A stretch of 64,000 bases of DNA from Choristoneura fumiferana (GCF_025370935.1 NC_133474.1:20236383-20300382), one strand, 5' to 3'; counted from the first letter of the stretch, positions 46,032 to 56,940 are shown. Notes: a model not told the origin generated them from the letters alone. Made by a program: numbers and translations.

Positions 46032-46269
46032 ATAACCTAACCAACAAAAAAGTTGGAAAACCCCGACTTTGTCACTTCACAGTTAAATATCTCAAAAACG
46101 GCTGAACCGATTTTGATAAAACATGTCTAAAAACCATCGCTAGAAAACTTGCTTTCAAATATAAAAAACCGCCTTCAAATCGGTACACCTGTTTAAGAGC
46201 TACGGTGCCACAGACAGACACACATAGCGGTCAAACTTATAACACCCCTCTTTTTGCGTGAGGGGTTAA
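46032..46269 (-). mobile_element. 230-bp repeat B, copy 6
   Basis: Starts AACCTAACCAACAAAAAAGT and runs to TTTTTGCGTGAGGGGTTA, with a decayed right end (GTGAGGGG for GTCGGGGG). All family landmarks are present. Confidence 0.85.
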
Positions 46270-46878
46270 AAATATATCTAATGATGTAGGTAGGTGTTAA
46301 AATAGTATGAAATCTTGGATTCGTAAAAAATAATTCAAAACTTTCATGCATGACTAAAGTGGTTTCTAATTAAAAGTTATTTTTTTTTTAATAAGCTTCT
46401 ATTTCTATTCACTAAAACGTCAAAGTATGACAAAGCGTTTTCACTATTATTTAATTCCACATTGTCTTACTTTTAGAAAACACTGTAGAATTATTTTATA
46501 ATCCACTTCTAAAAACCGTAATAGAATGCACCATAATCCTATCTTATCTTGCTAATCCCAACTTAACTAACCTCTAGCTACCAGGCGCTCAGAATCGACT
46601 AGGAGTCTCAACCCTCAAAGTTACATCGACAGATGTGTGCTCCCCTGTGGCCACTAGTCTACGTTTTTTAATACGATTGAAAAGGTTGCGTATTTTGTGG
46701 GAAAGAGAAGAGTTTTTTTTGTAATATTGGTAAACAAACGGATACAATCATGTTTTATATGACGTGATAAAATATGGCAAATGAGCTCATTTCACTCGAA
46801 GCAGTGCATCACCAGAGGATGGCACAGTTATTGTACTAAGAAAGAATATCGCAAAGCAAGTTAATTTTTATAACAAAC
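46270..46878. other. Gene-free stretch
   Basis: Nothing recognised. Confidence 0.35.
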
Positions 46879-46935
46879 TAGCTGGCCCCGCAAACTTCGT
46901 CTGCCTTAAAATCAATTTATATTGTGTACCTTATT
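46879..46935 (+). repeat. Left part of a split dispersed repeat
   Basis: AACTAGCTGGCCCCGCAAAC then TTCGTCTGCCTTAAAATCAA is the standard start of a lepidopteran dispersed repeat. Its expected end (TTGGTCCAGCCGTTCTCGAG, then TTTATTATATAAGATGA) appears only at 49397-49462, ~2.4 kb away. Confidence 0.55.
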
Positions 46936-46965
46936 AGCCATGTACTTTTTTTATAGTGAGGAATC

Positions 46966-48138
46966 AATGCGAGCACGCAAGCGAGGAGCAAGCATGCATG
47001 CAAGCCAGTATGCAAGTAACCATGCACGCAAGCGAGCATGCAAGCAAGCATGCAACCAAGTATGCAAGCAAGTATGTATGCAAGTAACAATGCATGCAAG
47101 CGAGCACGCAAGGAAGCATGTATTCAAGCAAGCATGCAAGCAAGCATGCAAGCAAGCACGCAAGCAAGCATGCAAGCAAGCATTGCAAGCAAGCATGCAA
47201 GCAAGCATGCACGCTAGCGAACATGTAGGCATGTTACCAAGCATGCATGCAAGCAAGCATGCAAGCAGCATGTACGCTAGCGAACATGGAAGCATGTAAC
47301 CAATCATGCAAGCAGGCATGCAAGAATGCAAGCAAGCATGCAAGCATGCACGCTAGCGAACATGGAAGGCATGTTACAAGCATGCATGCAAGCAAGCATG
47401 CAAGAAAGCATGCACGCTAGCAAACATGGAAGCATGTAACCAAGCATGCAAGCAGGCATGCAAGAATGCAAGCAAGCATGCAAGCAAGCTTGGAAGCAGG
47501 CATGCAAGCTTGGAAGCAGGCATGCAAGCATGCAAGCAAGCATGCAAGAAAGCATGCACGCTAGCGAATATGGAAGCATGTAACCAAGCATGCATGCAAG
47601 CAAGCATGCAAGCAGCATGCACGCTAGCGAACATGGAAGCATGTAACCAAGCATGCATGCAAGCAAGCATGCACGCTAGCGAACATGGAAGCATGTAACC
47701 AAGCATGCATGCAAGCAAGCATGCACGCTAGCGAACATGGAAGCATGTAACCCAATCATGCAAGCAGGCATGCAAGAATGCAAGCAAGCATTGCAAGCAA
47801 GCATGCACGCTAGCGAACATGGAGGCATGTTACCAAGCATGCATGCAAGCAAGCATGCAAGAAAGCATGCACGCTAGCGAACATGGAAGCATGTAACCAA
47901 GCATGCAAAGCAGGCATGCAAGAATGCAAGCAAGCATGCACGCTAGCGAACATGGAAGCGTGTAACCAAGCTTGCATGCTAGCAAGCATGCAAGCTAGCA
48001 TGCAAGAAAGCAAGCAAGCGAGTATGCAAGCAAGCAAGCAAGCATGCAAGCTGGCATGCAAGCAAGCATGCAAGAAAGCAAGCAAGCGAGTATGCAAGCA
48101 AGCAAGCAAGCATGCAAGCGAGCATGGAAGCAAGCAAG
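46966..48138. repeat. CAAG/CATG minisatellite, ~1.17 kb, with higher-order units
   Basis: The tract is built almost wholly from tetramers CAAG and CATG (plus CACG, GGCA and AGCG variants), for example CATGCAAGCAAGCATGCAAG. A longer marker (GCATGCACGCTAGCGAACAT then GGAAGCATGTAACCAAGC) recurs 11 times, with ACGCTAGC at about 47211, 47274, 47350, 47414, 47558, 47621, 47673, 47725, 47807, 47871 and 47940. Spacings are 52-82 bp, with one of 144. Long open frames on both strands (ACKQ repeats on plus, LLAC/LHAC repeats on minus) exist only because the 12-bp unit has no stop in any frame; I do not call them genes. Confidence 0.95.
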
Positions 48139-48237
48139 TCTACAGAAATCTAGGCTATCTACACTAAATATAATGATGTAGAAAACTTATCTGTTATAAT
48201 TAAAATTCTGGTGATGATGCCGCATATGATGAAATTA

Positions 48238-48672
48238 TTAATTTTCACTACCTAATATATCAGAACAGATTTTTTTGGGTACTTTAAATATATATAATAT
48301 ATATATTAATTTCACCAATGGTATTAATTTCACTTTGCCATTTGCGCAACACAATCCAGCGGCTTCATTTTTGTACTTCAATGCCTTACAATATGGGCAA
48401 ACTGAGTTCATAGATCCAATAGCAACGCATTGGTAGGCACTGTAGTCAATTGTAACATTGTAATTGAAAGCAGCTCGATTAAAACTTATAACATTATTAG
48501 CTGCATTCAGCTCACGCACGCGCTCTGCACGGGTTTGTGCTATCCGAATCCTTTCAATTTCATTTCGCTCTTGACGTTGCTGGGCTGTTCGATTACTCTG
48601 ATAATTAGCTTGGTTTGTAGCATTTCGAGTTCTTCGACCCAAATTGCTTCGCCCTCGTCTTATAGGTGGCAT
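48238..48672 (-). pseudogene. Helitron replicase-helicase, N-terminal fragment
   Basis: The ORF begins MPPIRRGRSNLGRRTRN, passes an Arg/Glu/Gln-rich region, then has DYSAYQCVAIGSMNSVCPYC followed by KALKYKNEAAGLCCANGKVK. The Y-CVAIG, CPYC-ALK, E-GLCC-GKVKL block is the conserved zinc-finger-like segment at the start of insect Helitron proteins, which normally continue for over 1,000 residues into Rep and PIF1-like helicase domains. Here similarity ends after GKVKL, and the last ~25 codons before the stop look unrelated, so this is a truncated copy without catalytic domains. Rolling-circle transposition is the known role of the family; this fragment cannot do it. Confidence 0.85.
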
Positions 48673-48745
48673 GAGTATAAATAGATTAAATCAAAACACA
48701 AAATAAATCAACCAGTCAATGTAAATTGAGGAACGTAAACAAATT

Positions 48746-48987
48746 TGTTTTTAAATAATTTATTGAATCAGGCGTTACTTTGCGGAGGTCCATATCAATG
48801 AACTAAAATAATTTCCTTGCTCACCCGCGACCTACGATAGCTAAGCTTATGCAAAATATGCGTGTTCATGCAGTTCCTCCACCTCCACACTGTAAGAACA
48901 CACACAAATCACACAAACCCATCCATCACCACCACCACACTACACTCGTAAGGTCGCGGGTGAGCAAGGAAATTATTTTAGTTCATT
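48746..48987. repeat. Helitron-associated repeat, copy 2, with perfect 37-bp inverted arms
   Basis: The arms 48797-48833 and 48951-48987 (AATGAACTAAAATAATTTCC... / ...GGAAATTATTTTAGTTCATT) are identical reverse complements over all 37 bp. They enclose a 117-bp core with CAAAATATGCGTGTTCATGC and CCTCCACCTCCACACTGTAA. The flank 48746-48796 is shared with copy 1 at the window start. It lies just upstream of the Helitron ORF start and may be the 5' part of the same element. Confidence 0.85.
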
Positions 48988-49396
48988 TAAATTTGTTTTT
49001 GTTATTATTTAGTAGGTAGTATTAAGGTACCTACTCATGTCATAAAACTCATTTCTCGGCAATCTTCGTTCCACTTTAAACGAAAAAAGTAGTGTACGAA
49101 AAAAAATGGAGAAAACGTCCCTATTTCACACACTATAGGTCCAAACATCTTCCAGCCAAGCAAGCAAGCATGCAAATGCAAAATAAGGGGGATTAATAAA
49201 ACAAAACGCCTAAATAAAATTGAGTAGCAAACATTCACATCACTCCGCATTTTACTAAAACCCACAGGTGATGCATTAATTACCGCACTTCCATACTCGC
49301 ATTTTCTTTTTCCCAGCAATTTTTCCAGTTTTTCTCTTCATAAAAACCTTCCCTGGACTTTAACGATGATATGAAAAAAAAATAGCTGAATTGGTC
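48988..49396. other. Intervening sequence with a stray minisatellite fragment
   Basis: CCAAGCAAGCAAGCATGCAA at ~49158-49177 repeats the minisatellite motif ~1 kb beyond the main array, on the far side of the Helitron fragment. The rest has no recognised feature. Confidence 0.55.
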
Positions 49397-49462
49397 CAGC
49401 CGTTCTCGAGTTTTGCGCTTAGCAACACATTTTACGATTCTTTTTATTATATAAGATGATAT
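49397..49462 (+). repeat. Right part of the split dispersed repeat
   Basis: TTGGTCCAGCCGTTCTCGAG, TTTTGCGCTTAGCAACACAT and TTATTATATAAGATGA form the usual 3' end of the repeat whose start is at 46879. Confidence 0.5.
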
Positions 49463-49479
49463 TATCAAACCCAAACCAT

Positions 49480-49685
49480 TATCATCCTCAACTCAGCCAC
49501 ACATCACACTTCTGTACACAAGTCTCCTCTCAGAATAAGGGGGCTTGATCCGTAGTTTCCACTCGGATCCAGTGCGGACTGGGAACTTCACACACACACT
49601 TCCCTTCGCAATTCTTCCCATAAAGATCACAGTAAATTGCAAATATTTCGCACGTAAATCCCGAAATAGTCAAGAGGTGCAAAAG
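49480..49685 (-). mobile_element. SINE family A, diverged copy without head
   Basis: AGTCTCCTCTCAGAATAAGG, CCAGTGCGGACTGGGAACTT and TCGCACGTAAATCCCGAAAT follow the minus-strand body of family A. The (GAT)n tail is reduced to ATTATCATCCTCA; the tRNA-like head is missing beyond 49685. Confidence 0.75.
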
Positions 49686-51289
49686 TGAAAATTCAATTCA
49701 TATAAAAATAATTAATTGTTTGAATCCCTTTTACTTCCAATTAGGAAAATTGTTTCCATTGCATAAAACAATATGGATAATTAAAGCTTGTCATTCCATA
49801 AACCCCAGCTTCAAATATTTAAACTGAGACAATAAATATATTTCTTCCTTTCTATTCGAGGTTAGCAATCCGAACACGCATTTACCCGTCACAGTCACCC
49901 TAAAGCCAGTCCCACACGGCATCTTCAGTCATTCGAGCGAGATCCGTTTGACGTTAGCCACGTGCGGGGAGCCCTTAATAAGGGGGAGCGACACGGAATC
50001 GGCAGATACGCCAGAGCCGACACGGTGTGGAAAATCGGGGCGTTGGAGTGGATTTTTATAAAATTGGACGTAAGTCTCAAATTCATGACGCATGAATGCC
50101 TATGCCATTTAAAAAAAAACTGAACGTCGCATCGTGTAATGTCGGTGACATTTAAAAGGACTTCTCGAAAACAGAAAGATCTAAAACCCACCGCTAGATT
50201 AGATCTACCCTAAAGTAACGTGAGATGTGACAAAAAAATTGACAGCTGTCGGCGCACGTTAGCGAAGATAAGTCTTATTTCTTACATTTACAAGTGTTAC
50301 TAGGTTTTTCCAAGCTCGAACAAATACTAACGTATTTATAAAGTTTTTTTTTCATGCATTGCCTAGCAATGGGTCAATATTATCGGTGAATATAGCTTCT
50401 TGAAGGTGATCGAATCTGTTACATTACACACCTAGTCTCTAGAAATTATAAAATTTACAAGGAAAGCTTAGATACATCTTACAGACTGGCTGAAACCCAC
50501 AAAGTCGTTTCTGGGAAATTACATAATTTTTCATAACAAAATCCCAAGTTACATTACCGATCTAACAGATATGTAATTCAAATCCATTGTCAAGAAGACG
50601 TTAATATCTATCGAGTACTTATTTTATTATAAAGATAATGATACAATGATATGTTTATCCTGCGCAAGGATGGAAATAATTCCTATCCGCATAGGCAATC
50701 CCTATTTCAAAAAGCGTATACCTACTGTGTTAAATATGAAGGTAGTTGCGTTAAATACTTGCGATGTTAAGTTACGTTTTTGAGTTTTTCAATTTAAAAC
50801 AATTAAAAATTTTTGGTGTTCAATATAGATTTTTTTCTGCAAAATAAAATAAAGCGTGTTCCACATGGATGTAGACTTAAGTCGGCTATAATACATCAAT
50901 AGACACTTTGACCTACTTACTCCATATCACCCCGTAAATTAAGGGATAAACTTTTTAATTCCACCCCCATTTGTAACCAGGTTATCTGACGGATGAACCG
51001 GCCGGGTTTAAAAAAAAGATAAGCGTATCGCTGCTATTTGTCCCGGTTATTTATTGGCCGGTTGCTTGAGTTATCACAGGTTAGGTCAGTTCGAGTAATA
51101 TTAATAAGTTATGTTGGTATCCTAATTAGGGATTCGTGATAAGTGATAATGATAAATTATGAACTTGGTGTAATATCATTGTATTATAATGTTGTCACAG
51201 AGTTGCTCAGTGAGCAAAGGAGAGGGCTATGCTCGGGGTTGCTCAACAGAACCGAATCAGAAATAAGATGCGTAGAAGAACGAGAGCCA
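49686..51289. other. Gene-free stretch
   Basis: Nothing recognised. The sequence at 49900-50040 is moderately GC-rich. Confidence 0.35.
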
Positions 51290-51585
51290 CCGATATAGTC
51301 ACGCGAATTAGCTCGTTGAAGTGGTAGTCGGTAGTGGGCAACTGGGTAGGCCAAATAGCTCGGAGAACAGATGGCCCATGGGGCTGAGAAGATCTCGAAT
51401 GGAGACCGCGGATCGGCAAGAGCAGCGTAGGGGGGTCCATCAACGAGATGGACGGAGATCTGGTGAAAGCCGCCGGTTTACAGCGGATGCAGGTTGCTTC
51501 CAACCGATGCAACAGGAGGTCTATCAAAGGTCTATGTCGAAAATTGAACGTGTTGCGGCTGATATGTCGATGATGAATGTATTGC
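51290..51585 (+). mobile_element. RTE-like LINE 3' end, longest RTE copy in the window
   Basis: GGCAACTGGGTAGGCCAAAT, AGAACAGATGGCCCATGGGG, GAGATGGACGGAGATCTGGT and CCGCCGGTTTACAGCGGATG correspond to the C-terminal coding part of an RTE ORF2. Then come GGAGGTCTATCAAAGG in place of the usual GAGGCCTATGTCCAGCAG, and GGCTGATATGTCGATGATGA at the end. Frameshifted; no catalytic core. Confidence 0.75.
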
Positions 51586-51589
51586 TTAA

Positions 51590-54035
51590 TTCATCCCAGA
51601 GCAATTAAAAAGGGCACCAAACCCCTACATCAAGTTGACTGCAAACCTCGGCTGTAAATGATATTTGGTGTAATTGCGTTCAGAGGGCTTATAGGGGTGT
51701 CTTTAATATAGCAAGGGTTGCTCAGTTGGAATTAGTATCATTGTAGTAAATATGAGTAGGAGCACCCTTCACGTAATCGTACGTTGAACTATTCCGTTTT
51801 AGATTATGCGGTGATCGTATACTGTTCAACACAAATACGATCGTTTGCGTCCAAACTTAGACTAGTGAAGAAAGCGACTCAATTTTAAGACCTTTTAGCA
51901 AAACTCAACTCAGGTACTAATGTAAGTAGTCGTTTAACCCTTTAGTCTTCAATCACACAACTAAAACTAATGACTAATGTAAGTCAAAGTCTCTTATAAA
52001 ATAGTCTAAAAATCAAAGTCTTTACTTGAAGGGTTAAATGGATTTAAAGAACTAGCTTATTCGCATTCGGCTCGCAAGTCGGGGGTAGTTTTGTAAGTGC
52101 GATAGCATTTCTATCGAGATGTTTTCATACAAATATTAAATAACATTAGAGTAATATTAACAATCAAACAAGCCTATCCATTGTATTTTAGGCTATTTAA
52201 GATCTTGAGGTATATTTAATAACACGCACGAGCACGACACAGTTCTTTAAGAAACAGTACGAGTCGTTCAGTCTTTAGTCTTCAAATATATTTTTTTAAT
52301 TTAATGGTAATTGATGGTTATCGACAGTAACTTCTGAAAACATTCACTGTAGGTATAATGGTTTCTCAAGAGCTCATTTTATCGTCAGACGGCACATGCG
52401 TTCTTTAAAGATAACGGAGAAAAGAGTGCGTCAAGCGAGGGGGCTGAGTGGCAGCCTAAGCAGCCTTCGCAAACTTGTTTGTCTACGCTACCCCATTGTA
52501 CCCTCCTGGCTAATTCTTACTTGTCTCTACCCCCGTGCAGTACGACGCGTCAACAACACTAAAACGCCTGCAAGAACAAAGAACGAAAACTTGGAAATCA
52601 GTTCACCTTTTCGTTCATAATATCCTTCCGGTGCCGTTATAATAAATTCAAACAAAAGACAAAACGGAAAACCGCGGCGTGAACTTTGGAATCGAGGTCC
52701 GAAACCCGCGTTAGGAAGTCAGGAAGGAAAGCCCCGAAAGTTCGCCCGAAAAACCGGGAAAAACCCGAAAATTTAAGCTCAACATGGTTCCGGCCTAGGG
52801 CGCGGTCCGATATTATTAGAGGCTTTCTTTTATGCCCTTTGTTATAGGCCTTCCGTTATTGCGCTCGTAGGTGAGAGATGTCTCGATAGCGCATCGAGCA
52901 ATCTGTCGCGTCGCCCGCATAATATGGATATAATGAGACTAAACAACATTTAAAACTTTCCTCCCTTTGACGCAAGAAACAAAAGAAGCCGCTCTAATTT
53001 ATGTTTTTCTTTCAGTATCCTTCAAAGCGCAAAAAAACCTCTTCAAAAGTCATTGACAATTAAGGACAAATACGAAAATAAAAGGCCGGGAAGTTTTTAC
53101 GGAAGGGAGGGGCGGAATAATTAGTCGGCGCGTTAGGCTCTGGGCGAAACATTCCGATACATTGCTGAGTCGTAAAGAAGGAATTTTATTCGGGACGCTG
53201 TTTGAAGGGTGCGTCCTGCTGCAAAGAGATTCCGTAATTTGTCCTCTCTGAGTGATTTTCCGGGATGATCAGAAAACAGATGGTGCGATATTGGAGATCC
53301 TAGTTTTATGTAGGCCGTCGCAGACGGCATGGACCGTTCCGGATAGTCGTAAAGCAAAAAGCGGAATTTGTCAAAGGGGCCCGGGTATCGAGTATGGATT
53401 TGCGTAAAAAGACCGTGCATATGATACGAATATATCAAGTGGTCAAGACGAATGGGAATTGACTCCTTAAATAAAAGCGGGCGAGCCATTTCGACTATAA
53501 CTTATCCGGCAGTATAAATCTAAAGTGGTAGCCGTAGCCAGTTTTATGGACGGAAATTTTTTAGCAAACATGTAACAGCCACTTTCCTAACTAACTTGAA
53601 ACTTGTAGCTGCAAGTAGTGGAAAAGCATTGTTTTCTCGAGAACGTTTCCTCGAGCGTAGCAGACTGTATTCCGCAAGATATCGGATCGGATTGTTTGTT
53701 TAAAAGTGTAAATAGTGTGCTTACCGTTTCAGCCATTTTCTGTTGATCGTTGCAGTCATGTAGTTCGTTGTCTGTCCTCTGAAATAGAAATAGTTCTGTT
53801 TAAAAACAATTTAAATATAGTTTATAGTGAGAAATACCATGGGAATGTTTTTGTAAGTGACGATGAGATGATCTCTCATCACAAATACTTCATACTCTCA
53901 ATTTTTAATGATTCGCAGTAATTGATGCAACTGAGTCGAAATATAAGGAACTCGTATAACGAAGTTACTACGTACCTACGTGCTGTAAATCTAGTACAGA
54001 TGGAGTCAATAATTCCTTCCAATCATTTTTTCTCA
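51590..54035. other. Long gene-free stretch with a GC-rich core
   Basis: The segment 52390-53500 is richer in GC than its flanks (AAACCGCGGCGTGAACTTTG, CCTAGGGCGCGGTCCGATAT). A 118-codon minus frame at 53133-53489 has no recognised family. No repeats were identified over 2.4 kb. Possible regulatory or conserved noncoding block. Confidence 0.3.
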
Positions 54036-54110
54036 GAAATGAATAAGAATAAGAATGGTTTATTGGCTGATAAAATAGATATATTTATCATGCTACTTTA
54101 GTCAGCCTAA
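54036..54110 (-). mobile_element. Possible LINE tail (AATAAG)n
   Basis: GAATAAGAATAAGAATGGTT then TATTGGCTGATAAAATAGAT resembles the reverse complement of a LINE 3' tail that ends in (CTTATT)n. Short, so tentative. Confidence 0.35.
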
Positions 54111-54843
54111 TAGGTATTGTAAGAAAGTGTAGGGGAATGCCACGTAATAATTGATGTAGAGTGATTAACACCTATGTTAAGATTTTAAATCGATTTTTGT
54201 TTATACTACTACACTCTCTATATAATTTTGATCGTGGAGGTTATAACATCTCAGTGTGATGGATGATAGATAATAGGCACTTCAAACTCGTGGTTTGACA
54301 TTTGGTACTAATAAATAAATGTACCCTATTTATTTAATACAAACACGTCACTCATTGATGCAATAATTAATAGACACGTCAGCAGCATTCGGAAGTAGTG
54401 CGTTCCGAATTTTCACGATGGGAACGGATTATCCACTACACCAGGACCTGTTGTACTGTACATACATCTGCATACATTTCCTGACTTTGTTACAAATAAG
54501 CCATTATGTTTGTCCTCCTTTAGGATCTCGGTTTCTTAAACCCTTGCTGCCAATCACGGGTAGCATTTGTCAAGAAAGGGCTCGAAATAGCTGACATTTG
54601 TCAATTCAATACGGAACCCTCCGACACCTGGGGTTCTGTACTTTATAACACAGAACTAAAATAGTAGTACAAGTAAAATATCCATGTACTTTTATAATTT
54701 GAGATGGTAAATTGGCGTCTGAGAGTTTGTGAGAGTTTGAAAAGGGTGTACACAGGCGTTTCACGAGTTCATGAAATGTTTATGATGTGCAAACCAAATA
54801 CAATACGTATAAATAAACACTTCGAAGCTGCAGGGCCACTACG

Positions 54844-54943
54844 NNNNNNNNNNNNNNNNNNNNNNNNNNNNNNNNNNNNNNNNNNNNNNNNNNNNNNNNN
54901 NNNNNNNNNNNNNNNNNNNNNNNNNNNNNNNNNNNNNNNNNNN
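54844..54943. other. Assembly gap, exactly 100 N
   Basis: One hundred N is a conventional placeholder for a gap of unknown size. GCTGCAGGGCC occurs just left of it and TCTGCAGGGCC just right, so the two sides may share sequence and the true order or length is uncertain. Confidence 0.95.
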
Positions 54944-54944
54944 G

Positions 54945-55947
54945 GTACGATTTGTTTTGTTTTCCTTTTCACAAATTCTGCAGGGCCGGTATTTTTCGTT
55001 TTTTTTCTTTGTTTATTTTCAAAGACAACAATTTTCTTTTCCGGAATCTTTTTACCTACCAAATGTTCTAAACCTCTGAGATTATTAAATAAATCTTCGG
55101 CTGCTTTCAAGTTTTTCCTGTCAATTTTGTCGGCTACAAAATTTGGCAACCCTGTAGCTATAAGATCTATCAGAGTCGGTTTGTCATATTTTTATTTATC
55201 TCTAATAAAAGACGTTCTTTTTTTAACGCGTATTCTAGTAACGATCCCTGTATATATCTGAATGACATAGCATACCTGATTGGCGACCACCTTTGTCCCA
55301 TAAGTTCGCAAAAATATTTTTGTCCACATCGACCATTCCGAGTTGACTGTATATTTTATAAGCATTGAACTATACCAGTCAAGACACGAGTCCTCTAAAA
55401 TAACCTAAGAGCTTCAATCCTCTTCGAATCTTCGTCTATTCCTAATCGGGTACATTCAGTTTCAAAGTAGCTATCATTGACACACATTTGACGTTTTTCT
55501 GCCGAATTTTTCTAGAACGAATTTCTCAGTCAGACTTCTTATATTCTGAGGCTTTGACACATCTTAATTCCGGAAATATTTTCAAAATTTTTGTCAGTGT
55601 CTCTCCTGAATCCAGCCGCCGGAGTCTGTTCCGAGTTTCTGGTGTAATCTCTCTCCAACAGATATCCCTGAAATTTGCATATTTCCATCTTCATCCATGT
55701 AACTCTCGCTTATTTCTGGTGTCACTGAAATCCACACTTGCCTCTTGTCGTGTCTTCTTTGCAAAGTGTTTCTTTACTTTTGGAAACCTTGTGTTGGTAA
55801 AATCGTATCATGTAGTCTTACCGGTTGTAATTTTTCCGGGATTAAAAAGACACGTTTATCAGCATCCGTAATTGAAGCCATGCAGATTACATTTGTTTTC
55901 GGATCTTCACCCGATTTAACTACGAATTCAAACCTTAATTTCTCCAT
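54945..55947 (-). pseudogene. LTR-retrotransposon gag-like remnant (Ty3/Gypsy type likely)
   Basis: Read on the minus strand in several frames. An opening segment starts with ATG at 55947-55945; after at least two frame changes a gag-like stretch appears at ~55420-55050. That stretch has the retrotransposon-gag pattern of a short hydrophobic helix with a W-Y pair, a glutamine/leucine-rich middle, a conserved glycine-leucine-proline motif before the last helix (~55155), and a lysine-rich end running into the N gap. No zinc knuckle, protease, polymerase or LTR is visible on this side. Plus-strand frames over the same bases are shadows. Broken by frameshifts and not functional; the family call is by pattern only. 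Confidence 0.5.
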
Positions 55948-56127
55948 CGCTGTTATTATTAGCTGTAGAAATGTTGTTTTATAATGTGTTATAATTTCAT
56001 TAGGCTCTCAATTAATGCAGAAACGACGAAACAGAAACAAAATTGTGTTGCTCTGAAAGGAGAAACAACATTTAATGCTAATATTCCGCGTATTCTTCTA
56101 TTTATTATTAATTATTTAATATTACGC

Positions 56128-56322
56128 AGCGGTTCTACGCCAACGAGCGGCTGACCCCGCCAACCGCCAGCTGTTCCAGCGCGCTCGAGACGCGGCGCGC
56201 ACCGCCACCTGGCGCTATGTATGGACCGCGATGGCAAGATTTTTGCTCGCCAGAGGGATGGACAGCCGTGTCACCGCGTGCGTCGCCCATTCGAACCTGG
56301 AATTTTTAGGTCGAGAGTGGCA
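56128..56322 (+). pseudogene. LINE ORF1 C-terminal remnant
   Basis: Three plus-strand frames joined by two apparent 1-nt shifts read FYANERLT, then NRQLFQRARDAARTATWRYV and RDGKIFARQRDGQP. The INERL...NR-LF-ARD...W-YVW--DGKIFAR pattern is the usual C-terminus of ORF1 in Jockey/CR1-type non-LTR elements. Strongly GC-rich in an AT-rich setting. It lies ~420 bp upstream of the endonuclease start, the expected ORF1-ORF2 order. The 5' part of ORF1 is missing, so the LINE is 5'-truncated near 56120. Confidence 0.7.
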
Positions 56323-56739
56323 ATCGCAGCGACGCTTAGTTGTTTTTATTATATTTTCTGTATTTTGTGCTCGGAAACACTGTAATGTGAAGTCACTGTA
56401 GTAGTATTTCTGTTTTATTCAATTTTCTTTTTCTATTTGTATTTTAAATAAGTTTTGCTTTCGTGTCATGGCTTTTCTACGTGAAAGTTTTGTTTCTTTG
56501 GTGGCATTGCGGATGTGAATTTTGCACTCATCCACGCACTGTTAGGTAGTTCACTCTGGAACGATATAATTAAATATTCTATTTACTTGTATTCACATTA
56601 ACATACACTTCTCACTCAAGCACCAATGTGCTTACGTTACATTTTTTTATTTATCTCAAAGTTTCCACTACTTACATGTATACAGCTGCCCGCTTGTTGT
56701 TTTTGTTCCGTAGTTTTATTATTATTGTCATGTTCCATT
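56323..56739 (+). other. Spacer between LINE ORF1 and ORF2
   Basis: AT-rich, no long frame; it sits between the ORF1 tail and the endonuclease. Probably the element's own inter-ORF sequence, though it could include later insertions. Confidence 0.45.
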
Positions 56740-56940
56740 TTAAAACTTTAAAGTTGGGTTGTATAATGCTGGATCCCTCAGTACGGGGCACGACGAGTTG
56801 ACTGAAACTATAACTGACACTGACGCAGACGTGGTCTGTATCAATGAGACTTGGCTTCGCTCCGGGCAGGGAGGTCGTGCACCCACCGTGCGCGGTTTAT
56901 GTTTGCGACACGTGCGCCGGACCACCTGACGTCCGCGCTA
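56740..56940 (+). pseudogene. LINE ORF2, APE-type endonuclease, first part
   Basis: The frame reads LKVGLYNAGSLSTGHDEL, then DADVVCINETWL and GLCLRHV, the N-terminal half of an APE-like endonuclease. The N of YNAGS and the E of NETW are the usual metal-binding and catalytic positions. A 1-nt shift near 56927 leads into PPDVRA at the very end, where the sequence is cut by the TIR element. The next residues expected in this family (RGGGVG-Y) are encoded at 59820, immediately after the insertion. Confidence 0.85.

Noticed and set aside
46922..48167. Long cysteine-, lysine- and leucine-rich frames on both strands
   Set aside because: They result from a 12-bp repeat unit without stops in any frame. 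Overlapping frames on both strands are equally open and units shift frame, so coding is not supported.
48430..48684. Plus-strand 84-codon frame
   Set aside because: Antisense shadow of the Helitron N-terminal ORF, which has clear conserved cysteines.
53133..53489. 118-codon minus-strand frame with two FLLYD words
   Set aside because: The repeated word is short and lies in a GC-rich block where stops are rarer; no family match by eye.
55488..55984. Plus-strand protein frames of 127 and 79 codons
   Set aside because: They overlie the minus-strand gag-like remnant and lack any motif; treated as shadows.
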